Program-made: the position numbers and the translations under genes | Assembly: GCF_003751625.1 (NCBI RefSeq) | Contig: NZ_RJUL01000003.1 | Span: 372,001-436,000, forward strand | DNA: 64,000 nt | Direction: 5' to 3' | DNA from: Gallaecimonas pentaromativorans | GTDB taxonomy: Bacteria > Pseudomonadota > Gammaproteobacteria > Enterobacterales > Gallaecimonadaceae | Notes under the pieces: model-generated | Seen by the model: the letters and a program-made list of their open reading frames with translations, nothing else | Told to the model about the DNA's origin: nothing | Databases searched by the model: none | Part shown: positions 23,724-32,895 of the stretch, piece by piece | Layout of the letters: each line of letters begins with the position of its first letter | How positions within the stretch are numbered: position 1 is the stretch's first letter

Positions 23724-25343
23724 TTACTTGTCGGTATCCAAAGAACCGAGGATGGACCAGGCAAAATCGAGGCGCAGCACGCCGTCAAAAGTGGTGTCGT
23801 CCAGGCTCATGTAATAGTCGGTGCCGTAAGGCCGCTCCCGGTTGGCCCCGTTATTGGCCTGGTAGTCGGTGCTGGGGGAATACAGGGCCAGGTTGTGGCA
23901 GGTCATGCAGTTGGTTTGCACCCCGTACTGGTTCATCTGCACCGCGCTGGGCGACTTGGTCACGGCTTTCAAAATTTGGAATACGCCAGGGTCAAAGCCT
24001 GCTTCCAGGTGGGGGTTATAGGCGATAACCGACTCCCCTTCACTGGCGCCGCCGTTAATGGGCTGGGCCGGTGACACCATCTGATAGGCAAGGCTCATGG
24101 CGTAGTGGCCGGCGGCTTCATCCAGCTCCTTGGGCCGCAGCTTGGCAATGGCATCTGAGCTTGGCAGTTTCGGGCTGTTGGCATCGGCCGACCACCAGAA
24201 GGTTTGCCAGGCCCAGCGTTTTATCTCGCGGGTGGTGACATGCATGCCCACCAGAATGGCGATGTCCCCGGCCTTGGCGGTCAGCCCAAACTGGCTGTTG
24301 AGGTAAGCGGCGTCGTCCTTGCTGATGGTCTGGTGGATGAAGTTATTGAGATAAAAGGTATTGCTGGCGTTGGGGTTGGCGCAGGTCGGGTCGATGCTGT
24401 TGCCGCCCTTGCCGGTGCCTTTGACCGCCACATAAACGCAGTTAGCCCAATCACTTTCGGGGAAGGCGCGGGCCGGGTCTGGGGTGCCGGGCCAGCCGGG
24501 GAAGGTGTAGATACCGTCTACCACCTTGCTTTGGGTGATCACCTTATACACCGGCTTGATGGTGATGGCGTTGGCCGGGAAGTTGGGGATCTCCTTATAG
24601 CCCTCTTTGATGTAGTTCTTCAGGGTGCTGGCATAAAAGAGCTTGTTGGATACCGCATGACTGGACGCCGGCGGGTTGTAAGCCACAGACACAAAGATAT
24701 TGGTGTCAGCCGAGGTGGCCGCTTTGGCCGATTGCCACTCTTTTAGCAGCAGCTTTAAATCGCCCTTGGCCTTGGCAGTGTTACGAAACTGGTGCGGCAG
24801 TTGCAGGCGCAGCCCCTGGGCTTTTCGCACCTCGCTACCCAGCATTTTGGCTTTGCCGCTGCTGGCCTGGCCTATGGCATAGAGCATGTTGGATGGGGTA
24901 TCCCAGGTTTCAAAGGCCCGCAGTTCGGCGCCGCCAACGGTGCCCACATAGTGGGTCAGCCCCGCCCAAATACCCCAGCCGTGGCGATACATGGCGGTGT
25001 CGTCTTGGCCGTATACCCAGCCGTTTATCTCGCTCTCGGCACGGGGAAACTCAAAGCCCGCCACCACCTTGGGTAAGTCCGGCATGCACACCAGGCTGCC
25101 GTCAAGGTTGGCAATGTCGCCGTAGTGGGTGATGGAATTCATGCACTGGCCCAGCTCAACCAGGGTGGTTTTTAGCTGGCTGCCAGAGAGGGTGGTGCAG
25201 CTGGCGCTCAGGCTGTCTCCCGACACGCTGATATTGGTGCAGCTGCGCTGATAGCTGCCATAAGGCACAAAGTTGGCGGCGGGGGTAGCCACCGCAAAGG
25301 CGGCGCCAACCAAGGCAGCCCCCCAAAGCAAGGTCCTTTTCAT
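23724..25343 (-). CDS. exported protein with a CVNH-like lectin repeat and a C-terminal haem c motif
   Basis: A 539-residue protein with a signal peptide (MKRTLLWGAALVGAAFAVATPAA). Residues about 24-88 look like one cyanovirin-N homology repeat: GSYQRSCTNISVSGDSLSASC, then VELGQCM and ANLDGSLVC, with cysteines C35, C49, C67 and C86. The large middle part has many Trp and Tyr residues (GWVYGQDDTAMYRHGWGIWAGL, WAWQTFWWSADA) and no recognised fold. Near the end, CMTCH (479-483) is a single c-type haem site. CVNH domains usually bind mannose-type glycans; monohaem cytochromes transfer electrons. The combination and its role are unknown. It lies downstream of the tandem terminators of the siderophore-receptor gene. 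Confidence 0.7.
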   Translation of the reverse strand: MKRTLLWGAALVGAAFAVATPAANFVPYGSYQRSCTNISVSGDSLSASCTTLSGSQLKTTLVELGQCMNSITHYGDIANLDGSLVCMPDLPKVVAGFEFPRAESEINGWVYGQDDTAMYRHGWGIWAGLTHYVGTVGGAELRAFETWDTPSNMLYAIGQASSGKAKMLGSEVRKAQGLRLQLPHQFRNTAKAKGDLKLLLKEWQSAKAATSADTNIFVSVAYNPPASSHAVSNKLFYASTLKNYIKEGYKEIPNFPANAITIKPVYKVITQSKVVDGIYTFPGWPGTPDPARAFPESDWANCVYVAVKGTGKGGNSIDPTCANPNASNTFYLNNFIHQTISKDDAAYLNSQFGLTAKAGDIAILVGMHVTTREIKRWAWQTFWWSADANSPKLPSSDAIAKLRPKELDEAAGHYAMSLAYQMVSPAQPINGGASEGESVIAYNPHLEAGFDPGVFQILKAVTKSPSAVQMNQYGVQTNCMTCHNLALYSPSTDYQANNGANRERPYGTDYYMSLDDTTFDGVLRLDFAWSILGSLDTDK

Positions 25344-25490
25344 AACCGATTCTCCATTGAGATGATGGCCCGGGCATCCCGAAGCCCCAGGCAGGCACGG
25401 TTAAAATTCAGTCATTAGTAATACGCTTACAACTGATGAAAAATACGGTGTGACAAAGTCGCGCTCTTGGACAGGTCGGCCAAGGCAGAC

Positions 25491-25549
25491 AAAAAAAGCG
25501 GCCACCAGGGCCGCCACCGGGTATTAAAAAAGGGGCCTAAGCCCCTTTT
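25491..25549 (-). terminator. two tandem terminators after the siderophore receptor gene
   Basis: On the minus strand the first hairpin is GGGGC-TTAG-GCCCC with six T's (25526-25549). The second is GCGGCC/GGCCGC with seven T's (25491-25514). Confidence 0.85.
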
Positions 25550-25550
25550 A

Positions 25551-27734
25551 TCAAAACGCCATGCTGGCGCTCAGGCTGAAGGTGCGGGGCGCGCCCTGCA
25601 CCAGGTAACCATTGCCGGGGTAGCCACCCACTGACGCCCAATATTCTTTGTCGGTGAGGTTTTCCAGACGGGCGTGGAAGGTCACGTCGTGGTTCATCAC
25701 CGTGGTGCCGTATTTGGCGCCAAGGTCATAGCGGGTCCAGCCAGCCACTTCCAGGGTGTTGGCGGCATCGGCATAACGGGCACCGGTGCTGATGGCTTGC
25801 ATATCCAGGCTCAGGCCATAGACCCAGGGCAGGTCCCATTGCAGGCCAAGGTTACCCTGCCACTTGGCGGTACCAATCACCCGGTTGCCTTCGTTGGCGG
25901 CGATGCTGACATCCTTTTGCTTGGCATCAAGGTAGGTTACCCCACCCAGCACCCGCAGCCCTTCAACCGGCTCGCCAAAGATGGTCAACTCGGCGCCGCG
26001 ATGGCGGTCTTTGCCGTATTCGCCAAAGATATTTTGCTCGTTGACATAACCGCCAGGCTTGGAGGTGGTAAAGACCGCAAAAGTGCCCCCTAAGCTGCCG
26101 GTATCTACCTTCACCCCCAGCTCTTTTTGCTTGGAGACATAAGGCGCCAGCATGGTGCCGGGGTTCAGGGTAGTGGTACCGGCGGTATCGCCCTGGGCCA
26201 AGGCCTCGATGTAGTTGGCATACAGGGAGACAGCATCGGTGGCCTTATACACCAGCCCGGCCGAGGGCGAGAAGCGCGACTTGCTGTACTTGCTGGTCTG
26301 GTCGGCGGTGCCGTAGGCGTAGCTGCGCAGGTCCATATGCTGGTAACGGCCACCTAAGGTCAGCAGCAGTTTGTCATCCAAAAAGCCCAGGGTGTCGGAG
26401 AAAGCCAGGCTCGGCAGCTTGGTGGTGCTGGTGGTTCTGGGGTCGCTCATGTCACCGCCGGCATAGCCGTCGGTGATGGGGCGGGCCAGCTGCACCGGGT
26501 GGTACAGGTTGGTGGCCAGGCCCAGATAGCTGCTCCAGGCGTAGGCGTTTTTGGAGTCCAGATCGTAATAGGAGCCGGCAACCACCCATTTATGACTGAC
26601 CGAGCCGGTATCAAAATGGCCGCGCAGCCCCACTTCGCCGCTGTACACCGTATCTTCACGGGCGTTGTCGGCTCTATATGTCAACGCATCGCCGCTTTGG
26701 CTGTTGGTGACATAGAGGTTGGCCAGGGAGTTGTCTTCCTTGGAGTAACGGCCACCCACCGCAGCCCAGGCGGTGATGTTGTCACTCAGATCGTATTCGC
26801 CGCGCAGGGTGCCGAACCAGTCTTTCTCGTTGGAGTGGGTCCAGTCCTGGGCGTAGTTGGCATCGGCCTTGGGCGGCGCCGGTACGTCGCTGGTGCCAGA
26901 CAAGGTCACATTGGGGCGGCCGCCGTACAGCTTGTGCTCCTGGAAGGTGGCATCGGCCGACACCCGGGCCCGCTCGCCGCGCCAGTCATAACCCAGTGAA
27001 GCCAGGTCGGTTTTTTCCTTCTCGCCGTCTACGCCGGTGTCGCCGTCACGGTGAGCGACGTTAACCCGGATACCGTGCTGGCCGTCGCTGCCGAAGCGGC
27101 GGCTGATATCGGCAGCGCCGTAGCCCTGGCCCTGGTCGTTAAAGCCGAGGGTGATGTCGGTTTTCTCGTCGTTACTGGCGCGCTTGGGCACCAGGTTGAT
27201 GCTGCCGCCGATGGCGCCGCCACCGGGGGCCATGCCATTCAAAAAGGCGCTGGCGCCGCGCAGCACTTCAACCCGCTCAATCAGCTCCGCCGCCACGTAT
27301 TGGCGTGGCAGCACGCCATAAAGGCCGTTGTAGGCGATTTCGTCAGAAGAAAGGGTAAAGCCGCGGATAAAGTAGCTTTCCTGGAAGTTGCCAAAACCGC
27401 GCGCCACCCGCACACCGGGGTCGTTTTGAATGACATCGCCAATGCCCTGGGCCTGGATGTCCTTCATGTACTGGTCGGTAAAGGCCAGGCCGCTAAAGGG
27501 GCTGTCCATGTAGTCGGTGGTGCCCAGCAGACCGGCTTTTTGGCCACGGGCCACTTGGCCGCCGGCGTAAGCGCCGATAAGGCCGTCAGCACTGGCGTCA
27601 GCGCTGGCGGTAACGGTGATGGCTTCCATGTCCTTGTCGCCATCTTTGGCTTTGTCGGCCGCAAAGGCGCCGCCACTTAAGGCCAGTTGAACACCAAGGG
27701 CTATCGGGAGAAGAGGGAGGGAGCGTTGCTTCAC
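25551..27734 (-). CDS. TonB-dependent siderophore receptor
   Basis: A 727-residue outer-membrane receptor. A signal peptide ends near ALSGGAFA. The TonB box region follows (MEAITVTAS), then the plug domain (about 60-190, with GIGDVIQNDPGVRVARGFGN, YFIRGFTL and ERVEVLRGASAFLNG). A 22-strand barrel completes the protein and ends with the aromatic C-terminal SLSASMAF. It resembles ferric hydroxamate or catecholate receptors of the FhuE/FcuA kind; the ligand cannot be fixed. The start is GTG at 27732-27734 behind AAGGCG. A Fur box 30 bases upstream indicates iron repression. No siderophore synthesis or ABC uptake genes are near. Confidence 0.88.
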   Translation of the reverse strand: MKQRSLPLLPIALGVQLALSGGAFAADKAKDGDKDMEAITVTASADASADGLIGAYAGGQVARGQKAGLLGTTDYMDSPFSGLAFTDQYMKDIQAQGIGDVIQNDPGVRVARGFGNFQESYFIRGFTLSSDEIAYNGLYGVLPRQYVAAELIERVEVLRGASAFLNGMAPGGGAIGGSINLVPKRASNDEKTDITLGFNDQGQGYGAADISRRFGSDGQHGIRVNVAHRDGDTGVDGEKEKTDLASLGYDWRGERARVSADATFQEHKLYGGRPNVTLSGTSDVPAPPKADANYAQDWTHSNEKDWFGTLRGEYDLSDNITAWAAVGGRYSKEDNSLANLYVTNSQSGDALTYRADNAREDTVYSGEVGLRGHFDTGSVSHKWVVAGSYYDLDSKNAYAWSSYLGLATNLYHPVQLARPITDGYAGGDMSDPRTTSTTKLPSLAFSDTLGFLDDKLLLTLGGRYQHMDLRSYAYGTADQTSKYSKSRFSPSAGLVYKATDAVSLYANYIEALAQGDTAGTTTLNPGTMLAPYVSKQKELGVKVDTGSLGGTFAVFTTSKPGGYVNEQNIFGEYGKDRHRGAELTIFGEPVEGLRVLGGVTYLDAKQKDVSIAANEGNRVIGTAKWQGNLGLQWDLPWVYGLSLDMQAISTGARYADAANTLEVAGWTRYDLGAKYGTTVMNHDVTFHARLENLTDKEYWASVGGYPGNGYLVQGAPRTFSLSASMAF

Positions 27735-27763
27735 GGTTACGCCTTAAGACTGCAGCAGGAAAT

Positions 27764-27782
27764 GCGCATGATTATCATCTTT
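27764..27782 (-). promoter_or_regulatory. Fur box upstream of the siderophore receptor
   Basis: On the plus strand GCGCATGATTATCATCTTT. Read on the minus strand it matches 13 of 19 positions of the Fur consensus, including the core ATGATAATCAT. Confidence 0.75.
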
Positions 27783-27866
27783 ACAAAAAATGAGATCAAA
27801 TCTTATTAGCAATCGCTTTTGTATTGACCGGTTTTTGTCACTTTCGAGCTTGCTGGGCAACAGCAT

Positions 27867-27894
27867 AAAAAAACCGGCCAAAAGGCCGGTTTTT
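27867..27894 (-). terminator. terminator after the first DPP IV gene
   Basis: CCGGCC-AAAA-GGCCGG between seven A's and five T's, just beyond the stop codon. Confidence 0.88.
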
Positions 27895-27905
27895 CTTTAT
27901 TGCCC

Positions 27906-30284
27906 TTAGTACCAGGGCCAGGCTTTGAGGCTGTAATCGCCACTGGTGCCGCCAGCCAGGTGCTCGATAAAGTAATCCCAACGCGCCTTGGTAATGTAAG
28001 GCGTGGCATAGCCGTAAGCATGGCGGGCATTGGGAATGGCCATCATGTCGAACTTCTTGTTGGCCTTGATAAGGGCCTCAATCACCACCTGGGTGTTCTG
28101 GGGCGGCACGTTGTCGTCCAGGGTGCCGTAGGTGAGCATCAACTTACCTTTGAGGTTTTTCACCAGCGCCGGGTTGGACTGGTTGTCGTAGCTGGTGGTG
28201 CCGTCGGCGTTTTTCACCAGCAGGCCTTGGTAGCGCTCGCCCCAGTCCGCCTCATAGATACGGTTGTCGTGGTTGCCAGACTCGGCCCAACCCACCTTGA
28301 AGAAATCGGGGTAGCGGAACATGGCATCGGCAGTGGTGTTGCCGCCACCGGAGTGGCCCCAGATACCGATGCGGCTCATGTCTATCCACTTGTATTTGGC
28401 GCCCAGCTCTTTTACCGCTTTAACCTGATCCGGCAGGGTGTTGTCGCCCATGTCGCCATACCAGGTGTCGTGGAAGGATTTAGAGCGCCAAGGGGTGCCC
28501 ATGCCGTCGATGGCCACCACGATAAAGCCAAGCTCCGCCAGGGCCTGGTGGTCGGCGCGAGCAGCCAGGAAGCTGCGGCCCCGAACCGAGCCGGTTTGCG
28601 GGCCCGGATAGACGTAATCGATGATGGGGTAGGTTTTATTCGGGTCAAAGTTCGTCGGTTTGAACATCAGCCCGTAGAGGGGGGTTTTGCCGTCACGGCC
28701 GGTCACGGTAATTTGCTCCGGCGCTACCCAGCCAGCAGCCTTGAGACGGGAGATATCCGCTTTGGCGAGGGTCGCCAACACCTTGCCATCACTTGCCGAG
28801 CGCAGCACCGTTACCGCCGGGGTGGTGGGGGTGGAGTAGCTGTCGACAAAGTAGCTGCCATCTTCAGAGACGCTGATGCTGTGGTCAGCCGCTTCCGGGG
28901 TCAGCAACAGCGGTTGGCCACCGTCCAGCGGCGCCTTGTAGAACTGGCGATAGTAAGGGTTAACGCCCTGTTCCCGGCCGACGGCGGTAAACCAGACTTC
29001 CCGCTGGTTGGGGTCTAAGTGTTTGACATCCACCACCGGGCCTTGGCCGCTGGTGACCGGGTTAATCAGCTTGCCGGACTTGATGTCGTAGAGATACAGG
29101 TTGCCCCAGTCGCTGCGCTCGGAGTACCAGAGAATTTGCTGGCTGGCCGAGAGATAACGCCAGCTCACGCCTTTGACGCCGCTTTCAAAGTAAGTGGGTA
29201 CCGACTCTTCAAAAGAGGTGAAGATGGCGCCGGTATCGGGGTTGGCAATGCGCACCCACTCGTGTTTGTGGTCACGGGAGGTGGAAACAAAAGCCAGGCT
29301 ATTGCTGTCGGCAGCCCATTGCACGTCGTCCCAGGCGCCGTGGCCGCCGCAGCTGACATCGTCGCAAAGGGTGGAGCGGCGATAGTCCGCGTCCATTTGC
29401 AGCGGCACCACCTTGGCCTTGGCCACATCAATCACCACCCGGCGCAGCATAAACACATGCTCGTCGCCGGCGAAGGGGTACTTCCATTTCTCAATCTTGG
29501 GGTTGCCCAGCTCGGCGCTGGCCAGCACAAAATCGGCAACCTTGCGCTGATCTTGCTGGTAGGTGGCGATGCGCTTGGAATCGGGGGACCACACCAGCAC
29601 CGCTTGCTCTGAGTGCATCCAGCCGGCGTTGTCGGTGGCGTAGCCAAAGTCCTTCACCCCATCGGTGGTGAGCTGGCGCTCCTTGCCACTGGCAATGTCA
29701 TGCTCCCAGAGGTTCCAGTCGCGGATAAAGGCCACCTTCTTGCCATCCGGCGAGGTAACGCCGTGCAGCTTGCTGATGTCGGCCTGGTCTTTGTTGCCGG
29801 CCAAGAGCGCACTTAGCTCACCGCTTTGGCAGGCGTTAAGGGCGGGGTAATCGCAGCTGTAAACCGCGCCTTCGAGGGTCAGTTGGATATGGCCGTCTGT
29901 TGGCAGGCGGATCTCGGAGATGGCCAGCTTGCTGGCGTCCAGGGCCTTGGGCTTGTCTTTGGCTTTTTTGTCTTTGGCAGCGGCCTTGGCGCGCACCTTA
30001 TCGATGGCCTTGGCCAGCTTGTTCTGGTCGAACAGTGGCTCGGGCTTGAGGCTGGCCACATCCATGCGCAGGTAGGTTTTCAGCTCGTGGTCGGTGTCGA
30101 CAAACCAGAACTGGCGGTCGTTGAACCAGTGGGCGCTGCGTACATCGTGGTCCACCAGCGGCTGGGTTTTATAACTCAGGAATTTCTCCGCCCTGGCGTA
30201 ATCGTCTTTTGTTACCGCGCTGGCGCCCAGGGTTACCAGGGCCAGCGACACGCCAACCCCCAGCATCGAGACTCTGCTCTTCAT
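27906..30284 (-). CDS. dipeptidyl peptidase IV-type S9 serine peptidase
   Basis: A 792-residue exported peptidase. The signal peptide is MKSRVSMLGVGVSLALVTLGASA. An N-terminal beta-propeller (about 25-530) contains repeated WSPDSKRI-like blades and a lysine-rich insertion near 100-115. The C-terminal alpha/beta hydrolase has the nucleophile elbow GIWGHSGGGNTTAD, the acid in YGTLDDNVPP and the histidine in NARHAYGY. It cleaves X-Pro or X-Ala dipeptides from N-termini. A GTG at 30293 is a possible start, but the ATG at 30282-30284 fits the AAGGTGG site better. It is paralogous to the gene at 38648-40924. It lies upstream of the receptor gene but is separated by a terminator. Confidence 0.9.
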   Translation of the reverse strand: MKSRVSMLGVGVSLALVTLGASAVTKDDYARAEKFLSYKTQPLVDHDVRSAHWFNDRQFWFVDTDHELKTYLRMDVASLKPEPLFDQNKLAKAIDKVRAKAAAKDKKAKDKPKALDASKLAISEIRLPTDGHIQLTLEGAVYSCDYPALNACQSGELSALLAGNKDQADISKLHGVTSPDGKKVAFIRDWNLWEHDIASGKERQLTTDGVKDFGYATDNAGWMHSEQAVLVWSPDSKRIATYQQDQRKVADFVLASAELGNPKIEKWKYPFAGDEHVFMLRRVVIDVAKAKVVPLQMDADYRRSTLCDDVSCGGHGAWDDVQWAADSNSLAFVSTSRDHKHEWVRIANPDTGAIFTSFEESVPTYFESGVKGVSWRYLSASQQILWYSERSDWGNLYLYDIKSGKLINPVTSGQGPVVDVKHLDPNQREVWFTAVGREQGVNPYYRQFYKAPLDGGQPLLLTPEAADHSISVSEDGSYFVDSYSTPTTPAVTVLRSASDGKVLATLAKADISRLKAAGWVAPEQITVTGRDGKTPLYGLMFKPTNFDPNKTYPIIDYVYPGPQTGSVRGRSFLAARADHQALAELGFIVVAIDGMGTPWRSKSFHDTWYGDMGDNTLPDQVKAVKELGAKYKWIDMSRIGIWGHSGGGNTTADAMFRYPDFFKVGWAESGNHDNRIYEADWGERYQGLLVKNADGTTSYDNQSNPALVKNLKGKLMLTYGTLDDNVPPQNTQVVIEALIKANKKFDMMAIPNARHAYGYATPYITKARWDYFIEHLAGGTSGDYSLKAWPWY

Positions 30285-30577
30285 CCATCCCACCTTGTGC
30301 TTGTTATGTTTTATTGGCGTATCTCGCCACGAAATTGCGTTAAAGCATCGATTCTAAGCTGTTGGCGGCCAACAATCCTACCGCTGGGCGGCGATAAGGG
30401 GCGGCTGGTCGTGGCGCTTTTGGCCTCAAAACCGCTTCTTAAGCTGACAGCATCCTGAAGCCGGTTGCTTATCCGTAACCAAAAATCAATCTCTTGCAAA
30501 CTTTCTGCACCATGTTCAGAGCCCTTTTTGGCTTGGGCTTTTACCGTGGCAGCTGTCCGAAGACGGAGGAAACTGCC

Positions 30578-30971
30578 ATGAAAAAGATAACAACCAGTCT
30601 TGCCATCGCCGCCTTTATCCTGGCTCCCAGGGGCCTTTGCCCATGGCAACGGTAATGGCCACGGCCATGACAAAGGCCGCGGCCAGGGCCATCACCAGCG
30701 CCATGACAACCATGACCGCTGGGACCGCGGCGGCCACCACTACAGCCGCGACCGGGTGATCGTGGTGCAAAAGGGCTACCATCACCGTGGCCCGGCGCCC
30801 CGCCACCGTTACTACCACCGTAGCGATCTCGCCAAAATTGCCACCTTTGCGGTGTTGGCCGGGGTGACCTACGCCATTGTTGATAACGTCTACTACCAGC
30901 AGCGCGGCGAGCGTTACGAGTATGTCTCGGCGCCACCCGCCGGCAGCTACCGGGTTGTCGACTACCGCTGA
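30578..30971 (+). pseudogene. His-rich exported protein gene with a one-base frameshift
   Basis: A good start (GAGGAA then ATG at 30578) begins a signal peptide, MKKITTSLAIAAFILA, but this frame then stops after 25 codons. One base over, the frame continues as PGAFAHGNGNGHGHDKG to a stop at 30971. Removing one base in the CCCAGGGG run near 30628-30634 joins them into a protein of about 130 residues with a normal cleavage site (AFA-HG). The mature part is His-rich (GHHQRHDNHDRWDRGGHH) with a hydrophobic segment (LAKIATFAVLAGVTYAIVDNVYY), like small RcnB-type periplasmic proteins. It could be a true pseudogene, a sequencing error or frameshift expression. The 293 bases upstream hold no gene. 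Confidence 0.65.
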
Positions 30972-30972
30972 T

Positions 30973-30999
30973 AAAAAGCCGCCCACGGGCGGCTTTTTT
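30973..30999. terminator. bidirectional terminator after the His-rich gene
   Basis: GCCGCCC-AC-GGGCGGC with five A's before and six T's after, between convergent genes. Confidence 0.9.
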
Positions 31000-31004
31000 G
31001 ATGC

Positions 31005-31925
31005 TCAATGCGAGGCAATAAAGTCCCCCGCCGCCTTGGGCGGCAAGGCAAAAGCCTGGCGCAGCCGCCGCGCCTCCTGCTGGGGCGTTAACGCAAACAG
31101 CCTTTTAAACTCGCGGCTGAACTGCGACGGGCTCTCGTACCCCACGGCAATGGCGGCCGCAGCGGCGTTTATCCCTTCACGCACCATCAACAGCCGCGCC
31201 TGATGCAGGCGGATGGATTTTAGGTACTGCATGGGCGAGGTTTGGGTAACGGCGCGAAAGTGGCTGTGAAAGGTGGCCTGGCTCATACCAGCAAGGCCGG
31301 CAAGCGCTGCCACCTCCAGGTGCTCGGCAAAATGGCCATGGATATGGCGAAGGGCCTGGGAGATTTGGCCAAAGGCCCCTTGCTGGGTTAGCGCCGAGCG
31401 CAGCTGGCCGCCCTGCTCCCCGGCCAACACATGAAAGTAAATCTCCCGCACCAGCCCAGGCCCCAGAAGCTTTGCCTCCAGCGGGCTGCGAAGGGCTTTG
31501 AGCAGCCGCAGCAAAGACAGGCGCAAGGTGCCATCAAGGGGCGTGGATTGCATGCCGGTCGGCGGGTGGTCGAAGCTCGCGCCCCCTTGCAGCATTTGCA
31601 GCAACAGCTCGGCCACCACCGGTAAATCCAGGTGCATGTAAATGGCCAGCAGCGGCGCCTCCGCGCTGGCATCGGTTTCCATGGTAAAGGGCACCGGCAC
31701 CGACACCGCCAGGTAGTGCTCGGCGTCGTAGAGATACACCTGGTCGCCAAAAAAGCCGCGTTTGGTGCCTTGCAGCACAAACACAATGCCTGGGTCATAC
31801 AGCACCGGGGTGCGGGCCAGGGGGCGATTGGAGCGCAGCAGGCGCACGTCATCCAGGGGCGTCAGGTTGTAGCCCTCAAGGGGGGCCAGCTCGGCCAGCA
31901 GCGGGACAAGGTTTGAATCGGTCAT
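31005..31925 (-). CDS. AraC-family transcriptional regulator
   Basis: A 306-residue regulator with the AraC_N type cupin sensor (about 10-190: VLYDPGIVFVLQGTKRGFFGDQVYLYDAEHYLAVSVPVPF) and a C-terminal AraC helix-turn-helix pair (about 195-295: LEVAALAGLAGMSQATFHSHFRAVTQTSPMQYLK and the second motif in AIAVGYESPSQFSREFKRLF). The ATG at 31923-31925 gives MTDSNLVPLLAELAPLEGY, the usual family start. It is divergent from the SDR gene at 32071 with 145 bases between starts. Regulators of this subfamily commonly activate an adjacent SDR or aldo-keto reductase gene, which is the likely role here. Confidence 0.88.
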   Translation of the reverse strand: MTDSNLVPLLAELAPLEGYNLTPLDDVRLLRSNRPLARTPVLYDPGIVFVLQGTKRGFFGDQVYLYDAEHYLAVSVPVPFTMETDASAEAPLLAIYMHLDLPVVAELLLQMLQGGASFDHPPTGMQSTPLDGTLRLSLLRLLKALRSPLEAKLLGPGLVREIYFHVLAGEQGGQLRSALTQQGAFGQISQALRHIHGHFAEHLEVAALAGLAGMSQATFHSHFRAVTQTSPMQYLKSIRLHQARLLMVREGINAAAAAIAVGYESPSQFSREFKRLFALTPQQEARRLRQAFALPPKAAGDFIASH

Positions 31926-32070
31926 GGCGAGGATTATGCAGCATATCTGGCCAATAACCACCCCAAGCCACCCACACTCAGAGCTTTAGGCAAGGATGGC
32001 AGAGCAACGGGTCTCATCATCCGCCTTAACTACCGGCATGCTGGGCGCCCTGGATTTTAAGGAGCGCAAT

Positions 32071-32895
32071 ATGAAAACCTTACTTATTACCGGTGTTAGC
32101 AGCGGCTTTGGCCAGGCCCTGGCCCAGCAGGCCCTGAAAGCTGGCCACAAGGTGCTGGGCACAGTGCGCAGCCAAGCGGCTCTTGATAGCTTTGCCGCCC
32201 TGGCGCCAGGGCGCGCCCATGGCGCCTTGCTGGACGTTACCGATTTTGCCCGCATCCCGGCCCTGGTAGCCGAGCTTGAAGCGCGCCATGGCGCCATTGA
32301 TGTGCTGGTTAACAACGCCGGCTACGGCCACGAAGGCATCTTTGAAGAAGCCAGCCTGGAGCAGATGCGCCACCAGTTCGACGTAAACCTCTGGGGCGCA
32401 GTGGCGATGATGAAGGCGCTGGTTCCGCGTTTTCGGGCGCGCCGCGCCGGGCACATCATCAACATCACCTCCATGGGCGGCTTTATCACCATGCCTGGCA
32501 TCAGCGATTACTGCGCCAGCAAGTTCGCCTTGGAGGCCTTTAGCGAGACCTTAAGCCAGGAGCTGGCCGGCTTTAACATCGCCGTGACCGCCGTGGCGCC
32601 GGGCTCCTTTCGCACCGACTGGGCCGGCCGCTCCATGGTGCGAAGCGAGCGCGCCATCGCCGATTACGACGCCCTCTTTGACCCGGTGCGCCAGGCCCGC
32701 CAGCAAAAAAGCGGCAAGCAATTGGGCGCCCCGCAAAAGGCCGCCGAGGCGATCCTCGCGCTTATCAGCCACCCCAAGCCCCCGGCCCACTTGCTGCTGG
32801 GCAGCGACGCCCTGGCCCTGGTGCAGCAAAAGCTGGCAAGCCTTGGCGCCAGTTTTGAGGAGTGGCAGGCCCTCACCCGCTCCACCGACGGATAA
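32071..32895 (+). CDS. short-chain dehydrogenase/reductase
   Basis: A 274-residue SDR: MKTLLITGVSSGFGQALAQQALKAGHKVLGTVRS at the start, NNAGYGHEGIFEEASLEQM near 84, INITSMGGFITMPGISDYCASKFALEAFSE with the catalytic Ser, Tyr and Lys near 135-155, and VAPGSFRTDWAG after it. It belongs to the group often annotated as oxidoreductases regulated by AraC_N proteins. AAGGAGCG precedes the ATG at 32071; an upstream open frame adds no homology. The gene ends directly before the terminator that forms the left edge of the direct-repeat island. Confidence 0.87.
   Translation: MKTLLITGVSSGFGQALAQQALKAGHKVLGTVRSQAALDSFAALAPGRAHGALLDVTDFARIPALVAELEARHGAIDVLVNNAGYGHEGIFEEASLEQMRHQFDVNLWGAVAMMKALVPRFRARRAGHIINITSMGGFITMPGISDYCASKFALEAFSETLSQELAGFNIAVTAVAPGSFRTDWAGRSMVRSERAIADYDALFDPVRQARQQKSGKQLGAPQKAAEAILALISHPKPPAHLLLGSDALALVQQKLASLGASFEEWQALTRSTDG

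Noticed and set aside
27900-29018. 372-codon open frame antisense to the first DPP IV gene
   Set aside because: Long antisense frames are expected in GC-rich genes; the minus-strand product is a complete S9 peptidase.
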